NCBI GenBank assembly: GCA_963711705.1
Contig: CAVQFM010000019.1
Location: 558,001 to 622,000, forward strand
From: RYN-230 sp963711705
GTDB lineage: Bacteria > Actinomycetota > Actinomycetes > Streptosporangiales > Streptosporangiaceae
Length of the DNA stretch: 64,000 bases
Reading direction: 5' to 3'
This document shows positions 25,127 to 34,557 of this stretch, piece after piece. A model generated the notes under the pieces. That model had not been told where the DNA came from, made no database searches, and saw nothing but the letters and a program-made list of their open reading frames with translations. Made by a program: the position numbers and the translations under genes. Within the stretch, counting starts at the first letter, position 1. Each line of letters starts with the position of its first letter.

Positions 25127-26302
25127 ATGAAAGTAGCCGTCGTCAAGGAGAACGCGCCCGGCGAGCGACGGGTGGCGCTCGTCCCGGAGATGATCCCGCG
25201 GTTGCGCGGCGCCGGGCTCGACGTCCTGGTCGAGTCGGGTGCCGGGGCGGCCGCGTGGTTCGCGGACAGCGCCTACGCCGAGGCCGGGGCGAGCGTGGTC
25301 AGCCGCGCGGAGCTGCTGGCCGGCGCCGACCTGATCGTGACCGTGGGCAAGCCAGCTGGGCAGCTGGTCAGTGAGCTGCGGGCCGGCCAGGCTATCCTCG
25401 GCATGCTCAATCCGCTGGCCGACCCAGCGCTGGCCGCGGCCCTGGCCGCCCGCGGCGTGACCGCGATCAGCCTGGACGGGCTGCCGCGGACCCTGACCCG
25501 GACCCAGTCCATGGACGCGCTGAGCTCGCAGGCCAACGTGGCCGGGTACAAGTCAGTGCTGGTGGCGGCGGCGGCGTTCGGGCGGTTCTTCCCCATGCTG
25601 ACCACGGCGGCGGGGACCGCGCGGCCGGCCAAGGTGCTCGTGCTGGGCACCGGGGTGGCCGGGCTGCAGGCCATCGGGACCGCGCGCCGGCTGGGCGCCG
25701 TGGTGTCCGCCTACGACGTGCGGCCGCAGACCAAGACCGAGGTGCAGTCGCTGGGCGGCACGTTCATCGAGCTCACCACGGTGGGCAGCGCGGCGGGTGA
25801 GGGCGGCTACGCACGTGCGCTCAGCGACGAGGAACGCCAGGCCCAGCAGGCCGAACTGACCGGGCACATCGCCCGGCACGACGTGATCATCACCACCGCG
25901 CAGGTGCCCGGGCGCAAGCCGCCGGTACTGGTCACCGAGGACGCGATCAAGGCCATGACCGCGGGCGCGGTCGTGGTGGACATGGCGGCCGGCCCGCTGG
26001 GCGGGAACGTGGCCGGGTCGGTGCCGGACGAGACCGTGGTCACCGGGAACGGGGTCACCATCATCGGCGCCGGGAACCTGGCCGCCACGGTCCCCGGGGC
26101 CTCCTCGGCCTTCCTGGCCCGCAACATCGCCACGCTGCTGCTGTACCTGGTGAAGGACGGCGCGCTGGCCATCGACCCCGGCGACGAGATCCAGGCCGGT
26201 GTCGTCATCACCCACGACGGGGCCGTTATTCATCCTGCTACCGCGGCCCTGCTCGGCGAGCCCGCGCCGGAAGCCGGCTCACCCGGAGGAGCGTCCTCGT
26301 GA
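25127..26302 (+). CDS. pntAA: NAD(P)+ transhydrogenase subunit alpha, NAD(H)-binding part
   Basis: Domain I of the proton-translocating transhydrogenase, 391 residues. MKVAVVKENAPGERRVALVPE begins the alanine dehydrogenase/PNT N-terminal fold; the NAD site is VLVLGTGVAGLQAIGTARRLGA. The mobile-loop region (DEERQAQQAELTGHIA) and VVVDMAAGPLGGN follow. Overlaps pntAB by four bases. The 206-bp region upstream (24921-25126) holds its promoter but I see no clear motif. Confidence 0.95.
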   Translation: MKVAVVKENAPGERRVALVPEMIPRLRGAGLDVLVESGAGAAAWFADSAYAEAGASVVSRAELLAGADLIVTVGKPAGQLVSELRAGQAILGMLNPLADPALAAALAARGVTAISLDGLPRTLTRTQSMDALSSQANVAGYKSVLVAAAAFGRFFPMLTTAAGTARPAKVLVLGTGVAGLQAIGTARRLGAVVSAYDVRPQTKTEVQSLGGTFIELTTVGSAAGEGGYARALSDEERQAQQAELTGHIARHDVIITTAQVPGRKPPVLVTEDAIKAMTAGAVVVDMAAGPLGGNVAGSVPDETVVTGNGVTIIGAGNLAATVPGASSAFLARNIATLLLYLVKDGALAIDPGDEIQAGVVITHDGAVIHPATAALLGEPAPEAGSPGGASS

Positions 26303-26664
26303 CCACGGAACTACTCACTGATATAACGATCTTCGTCCTCGCGATCCTGGTCGGGTTCGAGGTCATCAGCAAGGTGCCGGCCACGCTGCACACCCCGCTG
26401 ATGTCGGCGGCCAACTCGATCCACGGCATCGTGCTGGCTGGCGCCATGCTCATCGCGGTGGTCGCGGACAACGCGCTCGGCTACATCCTGGCCTTCGTCG
26501 CCTGCGCGTTCGCCGCGGCGAACGTCGTGGGCGGCTACGTGGTGACCGGGCGGATGCTCAAGATGTTCAAGCGCTCGCGGGCCCCGGTGGCCGCGGCCGG
26601 CCCGGCCACGGTCAGCGCCAACGGCCACGCGCCCGCCACCAGCAAGAGCGGGAGCCAGCCGTGA
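26299..26664 (+). CDS. pntAB: NAD(P)+ transhydrogenase subunit alpha, membrane part
   Basis: A 121-residue membrane subunit with three or four helices (ITIFVLAILVGFEVISKVP, ANSIHGIVLAGAMLIAVV, LAFVACAFAAANVVGGYVVT). NSIHGI is the conserved motif of the transhydrogenase membrane domain, and a Pro/Ala tail follows. Overlaps both neighbours by four bases, so the three genes form a tightly coupled operon of the split-alpha type. Confidence 0.95.
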   Translation: MTTELLTDITIFVLAILVGFEVISKVPATLHTPLMSAANSIHGIVLAGAMLIAVVADNALGYILAFVACAFAAANVVGGYVVTGRMLKMFKRSRAPVAAAGPATVSANGHAPATSKSGSQP

Positions 26665-28070
26665 GCGCATGGAGCTGGGTCACCCAGCTGCTCTACGTGG
26701 CCGCGGCCGTGTGCTTCGTGCTCGGCCTGCACCTGATGAACTCCCCGGCCTCCGCGCGGCGGGGCAACCAGGTGTCCACCGCGGGCATGGCGCTGGCCAT
26801 CGCCACCACGTTCGCGCTGGTCGTGCACTCGGGCACGGTCAAGCCGATCGGCTGGGCGGTGATGATCGCCGGCACGCTGGTCGGGGCGGGGGCGGGCCTG
26901 TACGCGGCCCGGACGGTCGAGATGACCGCCATGCCCCAGCTGGTCAGCCTGTTCAACGCGGTCGGCGGCGGCGCGGCCGCCCTGGTCGCCATCAACGACT
27001 ACGTCAGGCTGACCGGGGCCAGCGCCGGCGTGGGCGAGTCCACCACCATCTTCACCATCCTGGACGTGCTGATCGGCGCGGTCACCTTCTCCGGCTCGAT
27101 CATCGCCGCCGGGAAGCTGCAGGGCCTGATCGACGGCGCGCCGATCACCTTCCCCGGTTCCCGCGCCGTCAACTTCGCCGCGGCGGCGGTCGGCATCGGC
27201 GGCGGCATCTACCTGATCGTCACCCCGAGCGTCCCGGTCATGATCGTCATCCTGCTGGCCGCGCTGGTGTTCGGCGTGACGATGGTGCTGCCGATCGGCG
27301 GCGCGGACATGCCCGTGGTCATCTCGCTGCTGAACGCGTTCACCGGCACCGCGGTGGCCATGGCCGGGTTCGTCATCGGCAACTGGGCGCTGATCATCGC
27401 CGGGGCGCTGGTCGGCGCGTCCGGGTCCATCCTGACCAAGCTGATGGCCGACGCCATGAACCGGTCGCTGGCCAACATCATGATCGGCGGCTTCGGTACG
27501 GGCGACACCGGCCCGGCGGTCGAGGGACCGGGCGGGGATGTGCAGTCCATCCAGGCCGACGACGCCGCCATCCAGCTGGCCTACGCGCAGAAGGTCATCA
27601 TCGTGCCCGGCTACGGGCTGGCCGCCGCGCAGGCCCAGCACCAGGTGGCCGAGCTGGCCGCGGTGCTGGAAGAACGCGGGATCGAGGTCAGCTACGCCAT
27701 CCACCCGGTGGCGGGCCGGATGCCCGGTCACATGAACGTCCTGCTGGCCGAGGCCAATGTGCCGTACCCGCAGCTCAAGGAGATGGACGAGATCAACCCC
27801 GAGTTCGCCCGGGCCGACGTGGCCCTGGTCATCGGGGCCAACGACGTCACCAACCCGGCCGCCCGGCGCCCGGGCAACCCGGTCTCCGGCATGCCGATCC
27901 TGGACGTGGACCACGCCAAGAGCATCATCGTGATCAAGCGGTCGATGGGACACGGCTACGCGGGCATCGACAACGAGCTGTACGTGAACCCGAAGACCAG
28001 CATGTTCTTTGCGGACGCGAAATCCGCGCTGACCGAGCTGACCGCCGCGGTCAAGACCCTGGTCGGCTGA
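26661..28070 (+). CDS. pntB: NAD(P)+ transhydrogenase subunit beta
   Basis: A 469-residue subunit: membrane domain with about eight or nine helices (residues about 1-270) and the C-terminal NADP(H)-binding domain. GYGLAAAQAQHQVAELA, HPVAGRMPGHMNVLLAEANVPY and VIGANDVTNPAA are the classical PntB motifs. With PntAA and PntAB it couples the proton gradient to NADPH formation. Confidence 0.96.
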   Translation: MSAWSWVTQLLYVAAAVCFVLGLHLMNSPASARRGNQVSTAGMALAIATTFALVVHSGTVKPIGWAVMIAGTLVGAGAGLYAARTVEMTAMPQLVSLFNAVGGGAAALVAINDYVRLTGASAGVGESTTIFTILDVLIGAVTFSGSIIAAGKLQGLIDGAPITFPGSRAVNFAAAAVGIGGGIYLIVTPSVPVMIVILLAALVFGVTMVLPIGGADMPVVISLLNAFTGTAVAMAGFVIGNWALIIAGALVGASGSILTKLMADAMNRSLANIMIGGFGTGDTGPAVEGPGGDVQSIQADDAAIQLAYAQKVIIVPGYGLAAAQAQHQVAELAAVLEERGIEVSYAIHPVAGRMPGHMNVLLAEANVPYPQLKEMDEINPEFARADVALVIGANDVTNPAARRPGNPVSGMPILDVDHAKSIIVIKRSMGHGYAGIDNELYVNPKTSMFFADAKSALTELTAAVKTLVG

Positions 28071-28099
28071 CTCCCCTGGGTGCCGGCGCACAATGAGCC

Positions 28100-29038
28100 A
28101 TGAGCACCACCGACGCGGACGTCGAGATCCCGGGCGCGCCGGCCGCCCTGGGCGAGCCTGAACTCACCGCCGCCCGGGTGGCCCGGGTCGGGGACATGGA
28201 GGTCCGGCGGCTGATGCCGCTGCGCCGCCGCCGCAGCGTGGGCGCGTGGTGCTTCGTGGACCACTACGGGCCGATGTCGGTGGACGGTGCCGCGGGCATG
28301 CAGGTGCCGCCGCACCCGCACATCGGGCTGCAGACGGTGACCTGGCTGCTGGACGGGAACGTGCTGCACCGGGACAGCCTGGGCACCGCACAGCTGATCC
28401 GGCCCGGCCAGCTCAACCTGATGACCGCCGGACGCGGGATCGCGCATTCCGAGGAGTCCCCGGCCGGGCACGACCCGGGCTTGCACGGCGTCCAGCTGTG
28501 GCTGGCGCTGCCCGGCGCCGACCGCCAGGTAGCGCCGGGTTTCGAGCATCATGCCGAACTTCCGTCGTTCGGGCTGGCCGGGCTGGAGGTCACGGTCTTC
28601 GCCGGCCAGCTGGCGGGCCACCAGTCACCGGCCACGGTCTTCTCCCCGGTGGTCGGCGCTCAGCTGCGGGCCCGCCGGGACTCGGCCGGGGAGCTGGCGC
28701 TGGCCCCCGGGCACGAGCACATGATCTTCACCGCCGCCGGGCAGGCCCGGGTCGAAGGCCGCGACGTACGGCCCGGGAGCCAGCTCTACCTGGGCCCCGG
28801 CCGGGCCCAGGTCGGGGTGGCGGCGGCCGCGGGCAGCGTGCTGTTCCTGCTGGGCGGGCGGCCGCTCGGTGAGCCGCTGCTGATGTGGTGGAACTTCGTG
28901 GGCCGCCAGCCCGAGGACATCATCGCGGCCGCCCGGGACTGGGCTCAGGGCACCCGGTTCGGCCAGGTCGCCGGGTACCACGGCGCCCCGCTGGCCGCCC
29001 CGCCACTGGACGCGGTGCGGCTGGGCTCACCCCGGTGA
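28100..29038 (+). CDS. Pirin-family protein
   Basis: A 312-residue bicupin. The N-terminal metal site is built from HPHIGLQTVTWLLDG and GRGIAHSEES, as in pirins, some of which have quercetinase activity. It starts 29 bp after pntB and may be read from the same transcript. The substrate is unknown. Confidence 0.9.
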   Translation: MSTTDADVEIPGAPAALGEPELTAARVARVGDMEVRRLMPLRRRRSVGAWCFVDHYGPMSVDGAAGMQVPPHPHIGLQTVTWLLDGNVLHRDSLGTAQLIRPGQLNLMTAGRGIAHSEESPAGHDPGLHGVQLWLALPGADRQVAPGFEHHAELPSFGLAGLEVTVFAGQLAGHQSPATVFSPVVGAQLRARRDSAGELALAPGHEHMIFTAAGQARVEGRDVRPGSQLYLGPGRAQVGVAAAAGSVLFLLGGRPLGEPLLMWWNFVGRQPEDIIAAARDWAQGTRFGQVAGYHGAPLAAPPLDAVRLGSPR

Positions 29039-29184
29039 TCGCGTTCGATTACGCACTGTAGTAAGCAGCCCCGCCTTTCACTAACTCGCAGTGATGTCCA
29101 GATTCGTTATCCCACGTGGGTGAGAGCAGCCGGCTTTGGGTATTTGTACCTCCGCCAGCAGGACGCGGCCGGTGACCGCGTTGG

Positions 29185-29688
29185 ATGCCGGCCCTCCCAG
29201 ACGACCCGCATAAAGGGGGTGCCGAGCTGAACCAGGACCTGACGCTGCAACGCATCGTCGTAGGGGTGGATGGCTCGACGGGCTCGCTCGCCGCACTGCG
29301 CTGGGCCGAGCGGGAAGCCGGGTTGCGCGCGGCGACCTTGCACGTCGTGCGGGCGTGGGAGGACACCACCAAACGGGTGGCCCCGTACGCCGCGCACCCG
29401 CCGGACGGCGCGCAGGATCACCGCACCGCGGCAGGCCGGCTGACGGCCGACGTGGCCGCGGTGCTCGGCCCGGCCCCGCCGGTCAACGTGGACGTGCGGG
29501 TAGCGGAAGGGCTGGCCGCCCGGGTCCTGCTCGATCACGCCGCAGGTGCCGAGCTGCTGGTGCTGGGCAGCGCCACCCGCTGCGCGCCGGACGGCATCGG
29601 GCCGGTCGCCCGGGCCTGCCTGCGGCACGCGCCCTGCCCGGTCGTGGTGGTCAGCGTCGAGATGACCGGGATCCCCGTACCCGCCTGA
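29185..29688 (+). CDS. Universal stress protein (UspA family)
   Basis: A 167-residue single UspA domain. RIVVGVDGSTGSLAALRWAEREA is the ATP-binding start and LLVLGSATR the second half, with CPVVVVSVE at the end. The GxxGxxxxxxxxxG(S/T) ATP motif is imperfect, so ATP binding is uncertain. Start ATG 29185 lacks a strong ribosome binding site. A perfect 10-bp palindrome CCCACGTGGG lies at 29111-29120 in the 146-bp upstream region and could be a regulator site. Confidence 0.85.
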   Translation: MPALPDDPHKGGAELNQDLTLQRIVVGVDGSTGSLAALRWAEREAGLRAATLHVVRAWEDTTKRVAPYAAHPPDGAQDHRTAAGRLTADVAAVLGPAPPVNVDVRVAEGLAARVLLDHAAGAELLVLGSATRCAPDGIGPVARACLRHAPCPVVVVSVEMTGIPVPA

Positions 29689-29903
29689 CCGCGGCTCAGC
29701 ACGGGCTGGCCCACCGGGCGCGATGGCCTGCCAGTCCGGCGCCCAGGCGGCCAGCCGGCGCCGGTTCACGCTCACCGGCCCGCGCCGCGAGGTCCTGGCC
29801 GGCCGGGTGCTGCACCCGCAGATTAGGCTGCTGGCTGCCGACTGATCATCGGCTGCCCGGCCGCGTCCGCGCGGCGGCCAGCCGACCAACCCGATTGGGT
29901 GCC

Positions 29904-30893
29904 ATGCTGCGCGACCTGCCCCTGGACGAGCTCCGCCGTTACCAGCCTGCCGTCGAGGAACCCGCCGACTTCGCCGAGTTCTGGGCGGCCGAACTGGCGT
30001 CCGCGGCCACCGCCGCGGACGGCGCGGAGCCGCTGTTCGCCCGGGTAGAAGACTCCGGCGTCCGGCACGCGGACGTATTCGACGTGACATTCCCCGGCTA
30101 TGCCGGGGACCCCATCAGGGGCTGGCTGCTGCTGCCGCACGCGATGCCGCCGGACACCGCGTTCGTGGTCGAGTACATCGGCTACGGCGGCGGCCGCGGC
30201 GACCCGTTCGACTGGCTGACCTGGAGCTGCGCCGGCCATCCGCACCTGATCATGGACAGCCGGGGGCAGGGCGGCGGGTGGCTCGGCGCGGACACCCCCG
30301 ACCCGAGCGACAACGGCGCGCCGAGCAGCCCCGGGTTCCTCACCCGCGGCATCGCCGACCCGCGCACGTACTACTACACGAGGCTGTTCGTGGACGCGGC
30401 GCGCGCGGTGGACGCGGCCCGCCGTCACCCGGCCAGCGCGGGCCGGCCGGTCGTCACCACCGGGGGGAGCCAGGGCGGCGGGCTGGCCATCGCCGCCGCC
30501 CACCTGGGCGACGGGGTGGCGGCCGCCCTGCCGGACGTGCCGTTCCTGGCCGCCTGGCGCCGGGCGGTGGAGGTGACCGAGGCCCACCCCTACGTGGAGC
30601 TGATCAACTACTGCAGCGTGCACAGCGACCAGGTGGACCAGGTGTTCCGCACGCTGTCCTACATCGACGTGGTCAACCACGCCAAGCGGGCCACCGCGCC
30701 GGCCCTGTTCGCCGTGGGCCTGGTCGACGAGATCACCCCGGCGTCCACCGTGTTCGCCGCGTACAACCACTACGCCGGCCCCAAGCAGATCGGGATCTAC
30801 CAGTTCAACGGGCACGAAGGCGGCACGACCCGGCACTTCCGGGCCAAGCTGGACTTCCTCAGCAAGCTGCCCACCGCCCGGCCTCATGATTGA
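29904..30893 (+). CDS. Acetylxylan esterase / cephalosporin-C deacetylase family hydrolase
   Basis: A 329-residue alpha/beta hydrolase starting at ATG 29904 (MLRDLPLDELRRYQP). The nucleophile serine is in TTGGSQGGGLA, the aspartate in GLVDEITPAST and the histidine in NGHEGGTTRH. The family deacetylates xylo-oligosaccharides and related acetyl esters. The enzyme has no signal peptide, so it is cytoplasmic. The 215-bp upstream gap (29689-29903) holds no gene I can support. The open frame upstream of 29904 is antisense-like noise over the stress protein gene. Confidence 0.9.
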   Translation: MLRDLPLDELRRYQPAVEEPADFAEFWAAELASAATAADGAEPLFARVEDSGVRHADVFDVTFPGYAGDPIRGWLLLPHAMPPDTAFVVEYIGYGGGRGDPFDWLTWSCAGHPHLIMDSRGQGGGWLGADTPDPSDNGAPSSPGFLTRGIADPRTYYYTRLFVDAARAVDAARRHPASAGRPVVTTGGSQGGGLAIAAAHLGDGVAAALPDVPFLAAWRRAVEVTEAHPYVELINYCSVHSDQVDQVFRTLSYIDVVNHAKRATAPALFAVGLVDEITPASTVFAAYNHYAGPKQIGIYQFNGHEGGTTRHFRAKLDFLSKLPTARPHD

Positions 30894-30914
30894 GCCGGCC
30901 CACCGCGCACGGCT

Positions 30915-30967
30915 CATGATCGTGGTCAGTCTGGGTTCGTAGCGAACACGGACTGACCAGGATCATG
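30915..30967. terminator. Long imperfect hairpin between convergent genes
   Basis: Arms 30915-30939 and 30943-30967 pair at 22 of 25 positions around a 3-nt loop (TAG); the outer ends are CATGATC and GATCATG. It lies between the plus-strand esterase and the minus-strand DUF5996 gene, consistent with a bidirectional terminator. Confidence 0.75.
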
Positions 30968-30979
30968 GTGCGGTCCGGG

Positions 30980-31900
30980 TCAGGTAACCGGCGGGGGGTT
31001 GCCCTCCGCGCTGGCCGCCAGGGCGGGGTCCCACGAGCAGGCCAGGCACGCCTGGCGAAACGCGGACCGGGCGAACTCCAGCGCCACGGCGTGCGGATCC
31101 GCGGCCGCGCGGACGTCGTCCCAGTCGAGGATGTACTCCCCCAGCGAGCCATCCCACCGGGCGGCCGGCGGGGACGGCTTGAGCTGCCCGAAGCCCTGCG
31201 GCGCCGGGTGCGCGTAGGCGTAGAACGCGGCCTTGGGGTACCGGGCATCCCCCGGCCACCAGCCGACCTCGATCAGCTGGGCGTTCCCGGCGTTGCGCAT
31301 GATGAAATCGTCCGTGGGCGGATCGGCGGGCAGGCCGGAGAACAGCATCACGGCCAGGTCGAACGAGCCCCACCAGGCGTTGACCGGGGTGGACCGGCCG
31401 CGGTAGGGCGCGCGGAAGTCGGCCAGCACCAGGGCGGCCTGGGTCGCGGCCGCGAAGTAGTCGCCGACCGCGCCTACGTCATAGCTGTGGTGCTCGTCGT
31501 CCGCGTCGAGGGGGACGGTCCACGGGACCTCCTGCGGCGTGGGGTTGATCTGCACCGGGCCGGCCAGGTGGCGCACCGCCGCCAGCAGCTCGCGGGTGAC
31601 CGCGCCGACCGGGCGGTCCGGGGTGAGCGCGACCCGCTCCACCCGCCCGTCGCTGTGCTCGGCGATCGCCTGATGGACGTGCAGGTCCAGGGTGACGACC
31701 AAAGACCCGCTGCCGTCCGGGGCGGGCAGCGGGGCGGTCTCCCAGCCCCGTGCGGTCAGCCGCAGCGCGGCGTGCTGCAGCTGCGGCTCGGGCGGAGCGA
31801 GCTTGACCGCGAGCTTGCCGAGCACCTGACTGTGCGCGTGCAGTGTGTCGCAGGTCGTCTGCCACTTTTCGTAGGAACACCCGGGCCACCGCGAGGACAT
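30980..31900 (-). CDS. DUF5996 family protein
   Basis: A 306-residue cytoplasmic protein recognised by YEKWQTTCDTLHAHSQVLGK at the start, PYRGRSTPVNAWWGSFDLAV in the middle and HPAPQGFG near the C-terminus. No catalytic motif is known to me and the function is uncharacterised. It lies 10 bp upstream of the LAL regulator stop, with its start just beyond that stop, so it may be transcribed after the regulator. Confidence 0.85.
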   Translation of the reverse strand: MSSRWPGCSYEKWQTTCDTLHAHSQVLGKLAVKLAPPEPQLQHAALRLTARGWETAPLPAPDGSGSLVVTLDLHVHQAIAEHSDGRVERVALTPDRPVGAVTRELLAAVRHLAGPVQINPTPQEVPWTVPLDADDEHHSYDVGAVGDYFAAATQAALVLADFRAPYRGRSTPVNAWWGSFDLAVMLFSGLPADPPTDDFIMRNAGNAQLIEVGWWPGDARYPKAAFYAYAHPAPQGFGQLKPSPPAARWDGSLGEYILDWDDVRAAADPHAVALEFARSAFRQACLACSWDPALAASAEGNPPPVT

Positions 31901-31910
31901 GACAGCAACC

Positions 31911-33725
31911 CTAGTCGGGCGCGGTGACCAGGCCCAGCTTGGCCGCCTGGGACGCGGCCGCGCCCCGGGTCGGCGCGTCCAGCTTGGCCAGCACCGCGGA
32001 CACGTGATGGTCTACGGTCTTGGCCGAGATGAACAGCCGCTCGGCGATCTCGGCGTTGGTCAGCCCGGCGTGGATCAGGTCCAGGACCTCACGCTCCCGC
32101 CGGGTCAGCCCGAGTGGATGCTCCCGGGTCGCGGTCCGCGGCCCGGCCGGGATGGACCGGATGCCAAGCTGGCGCATCTTCTGCCGGGTGAGCGCGGCCG
32201 TGGCCGTCGCCCCGAGATCGGTGAAGATCCGCAGGGCATCCCGCAGCGCGGGTTCCGCGCTCGCCCCGAACAGGGCCAGCCCAGCCTGGTAGGGGCAGCC
32301 CAGGTCGGCCCAGCGCCGCGCCGCGCCGGCCCAGTCACCCTCAATGTCCCGCTGGAAGGGATCCGCCACGGTGCCGCGCGGCGCGCGGGAGGAACCCGTG
32401 CGCCTGAGCCAGAGGGCGACATCGCCGCGTTCCCAGCTGTCGCAGGAGGCCGCGGCGTCATCGGCCAGCTCGGCCTCGCGCACGGCCTCGGCGGGCTGGC
32501 CTTCGAGCCAGAAAGCCTCGGCGCGAGCCAGCCGCACCGGCACGATCGACTGCGGCTCACCGGCCCCGTTGGCGTACCCGATGGCCTCGTCCAGGCACTC
32601 CCACACCCCGGCGTCACCCCGGCGGGCCCGGATCGTGCCAAGCCGTTCCAGCGGGCAGAGCCGGATGTTCGGCGACGGGCCTCCCCGGCGCAGCAGCTCG
32701 TCGCAGAGGGCCACGGCATCATCCCAGCGGCCGGTCTGCTCCAGTGCGCCGGTCCGCTCGCTGCGCAGGAAAATGGAGTATGTGGTGATGTCATGATCGT
32801 CGCAGTGGGCCATGCCCGCGGTGAAGTACTGCTCGCTGGCGGCGAAGTTGCGTTCGGAGACATGGAGCGAGTAGAGATTCACGTAGGCCCGGCCTATCTG
32901 GATCTCGTGCTGGCCGGCCAGCCCGGTGTCCAGGGCCCGGCGCATCGTGCCGGTCCACTCCCCGCCGGTCGCCTGAGCGGAGCAGGCCTCAGTGTTCAGC
33001 GCGTCGCTCAGCACGTCGGTCAGGCCCAGCGGCCCGGCGGCCGCCTGCGCCTGGCGGGCCAGGTCAATGGCTTCCGGGTGCCCGTTCCGGACCATCAGCA
33101 TCGCGGCCAGGTTGGCGTAGGCCCAGGCCAGCTCCGCACTCGGGCCCAGCGGCTCGAGAAGGTCGATGGCCGCCTGGGCGGCGGCGATCCCCTCAGCGCC
33201 CCGGCTGAGCGAGCATAGTGCGTGCCCAATATTGCGCAGGGCATCGCCCTCGCGCCGCCGGTCGCCCAGCTGACGCCACAAGGCCAGCGCCTGTTCCCAG
33301 CCTTCGGCCGCATCCTGCCAGCGGTCCAGCACGGCCACCTCGCGCGCGAGCCCGTCATACAGCCCGGCGACCTCTGCGATGCCTGCTAGGCCGGAGAACC
33401 GGAGGGCCCGCTCGTACTGTGCGGCCGCCTCACGGTGCGAGGCCAGCTCCACGGCCCGGTGGGCGGCAGCGGACGCATAGCGCAGCGTGGCCGGGCCGTC
33501 CCCCGCAGCCTCGGCATGAAAGGCCAGCTGCGCGTCGTCGGCACAGCCACCGTCCTGCAGGGCAGCCAGGATCCGCGCGTGGATCAGCCCGCAGCGGTGC
33601 GCGGGCACTCCCCCTTCCACCGCGAGACGGACTATTTCGTGCCGGAACTTCAGCCCGGCGCCGTCCCCAGTGAGCAGCCCGGACGCGAGCAGCTCATCCA
33701 GCACGGCCGGCGGGCACCCAGTCAC
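31911..33725 (-). CDS. LAL-type LuxR regulator, C-terminal part (frameshifted)
   Basis: A 604-residue reading with TPR-like helical repeats (about residues 60-450) and a C-terminal LuxR helix-turn-helix (TRREREVLDLIHAGLTNAEIAERLFISAKTVDHHVSAVLAKL, described here by its ends TRREREV and VSAVLAKL). It lacks the ATPase part, which is in the next entry in another frame. In this frame the coding sense continues upstream as LLASVTGCPPAVLDELL, matching relatives. A single extra base near 33739-33740 therefore splits one gene of about 870 residues. Confidence 0.88.
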   Translation of the reverse strand: MTGCPPAVLDELLASGLLTGDGAGLKFRHEIVRLAVEGGVPAHRCGLIHARILAALQDGGCADDAQLAFHAEAAGDGPATLRYASAAAHRAVELASHREAAAQYERALRFSGLAGIAEVAGLYDGLAREVAVLDRWQDAAEGWEQALALWRQLGDRRREGDALRNIGHALCSLSRGAEGIAAAQAAIDLLEPLGPSAELAWAYANLAAMLMVRNGHPEAIDLARQAQAAAGPLGLTDVLSDALNTEACSAQATGGEWTGTMRRALDTGLAGQHEIQIGRAYVNLYSLHVSERNFAASEQYFTAGMAHCDDHDITTYSIFLRSERTGALEQTGRWDDAVALCDELLRRGGPSPNIRLCPLERLGTIRARRGDAGVWECLDEAIGYANGAGEPQSIVPVRLARAEAFWLEGQPAEAVREAELADDAAASCDSWERGDVALWLRRTGSSRAPRGTVADPFQRDIEGDWAGAARRWADLGCPYQAGLALFGASAEPALRDALRIFTDLGATATAALTRQKMRQLGIRSIPAGPRTATREHPLGLTRREREVLDLIHAGLTNAEIAERLFISAKTVDHHVSAVLAKLDAPTRGAAASQAAKLGLVTAPD

Positions 33726-34518
33726 CGACGCCAGCAGCGGACAGGTCGATGCGGGCGCCGATCAGCGCTGCCGCCTCCAGGACCTCGCGAGCGCCAGCGC
33801 TCAGCCGGGCCACCCGGGCCAGCACCGCATCGCGGGCCGACGACGGCACCTCACCCATCCCGGACTGCACGACCTCGGTCACGTAGAACGGGTTGCCGCC
33901 GGTCAGCTCGTACAGCGCGGCGGCTTCCAGCCCGCAATCACCCGCCAGCACCGCCGTCGCCTCAACCGTCAACGGCGCCAGGCTGACACGCCGCACCGAC
34001 CGCTGGGTGGCCAGATCGCCGAGCGCCACCCGGAGCGGATGTGCCGGGGCCAGGCCGTCATCCCGGTAGGTCGCCAGCAGCAGCACCGGCTCATCCCGGA
34101 GCCGCCGGCCAAGGAACCGCAGCAGGTCGATCGTGGCCTCATCAGCCCAGTGCACATCCTCCACGACCAGCACGTGCAGCTGGCCAGGCTCACTGATCTG
34201 CCGCAGCAGCGCCCTGAACAGGCTCTCCCGCGGCGCATCGGCCCGGCACAGGTCCAGCAGCTCACCGCCCAGCTTGGCCGCGATATCGAACAGCGGCCCG
34301 AGCGGCTGCGGAGTGAACAGGCCATCACACGCCCCCCAGTACCAGCGGGCGTCGGGCAGATCCTGCTGCAGCTGCTCGACCAGCGCTGACTTGCCGGCGC
34401 CCGCCTCCCCGGCGACGAGCACCAGCCGGCCGTCACCGCCAGCGGCGTCGGCCGCGTACTCGGCCAGCGACGCCAGCTGCGCTTCACGCTCCAACAGCGG
34501 CACCAAGCCAGTCTCCAT
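33694..34518 (-). CDS. LAL-type LuxR regulator, N-terminal ATPase part (frameshifted)
   Basis: Start chosen at ATG 34518 (METGLVPLLERE), the usual opening of LAL regulators. The STAND/AAA ATPase shows Walker A GEAGAGKSALV, Walker B VVEDVHWADEATIDLLRF and the sensor region LLATYRDD; then ELTGGNPFYVTEV. The frame goes wrong after GARIDL and stops at 33694. Removing one base of the GG doublet at 33739-33740 (TCCG to TCG on the coding strand) restores DLSLLASVTGCPP and joins it to the C-terminal part. It is divergent from the DUF4242 gene. Confidence 0.88.
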   Translation of the reverse strand: METGLVPLLEREAQLASLAEYAADAAGGDGRLVLVAGEAGAGKSALVEQLQQDLPDARWYWGACDGLFTPQPLGPLFDIAAKLGGELLDLCRADAPRESLFRALLRQISEPGQLHVLVVEDVHWADEATIDLLRFLGRRLRDEPVLLLATYRDDGLAPAHPLRVALGDLATQRSVRRVSLAPLTVEATAVLAGDCGLEAAALYELTGGNPFYVTEVVQSGMGEVPSSARDAVLARVARLSAGAREVLEAAALIGARIDLSAAGVGDWVPAGRAG

Positions 34519-34557
34519 GACGCCGGCGGCGAACGCTACCAGGCAAGACGTCATTGG

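Noticed and set aside
26535..28091. A 518-residue minus-strand frame across pntB
   Set aside because: Asp/Gly/His/Arg-rich shadow of the transhydrogenase gene, no start signal.
29689..29903. A small gene of about 40 codons from ATG 29723
   Set aside because: No ribosome binding site, no recognisable sequence, and an equally open antisense frame; nothing supports coding.
29107..30090. A 327-residue minus-strand frame over the stress protein and esterase
   Set aside because: Antisense to two recognised genes and arginine/proline-rich.
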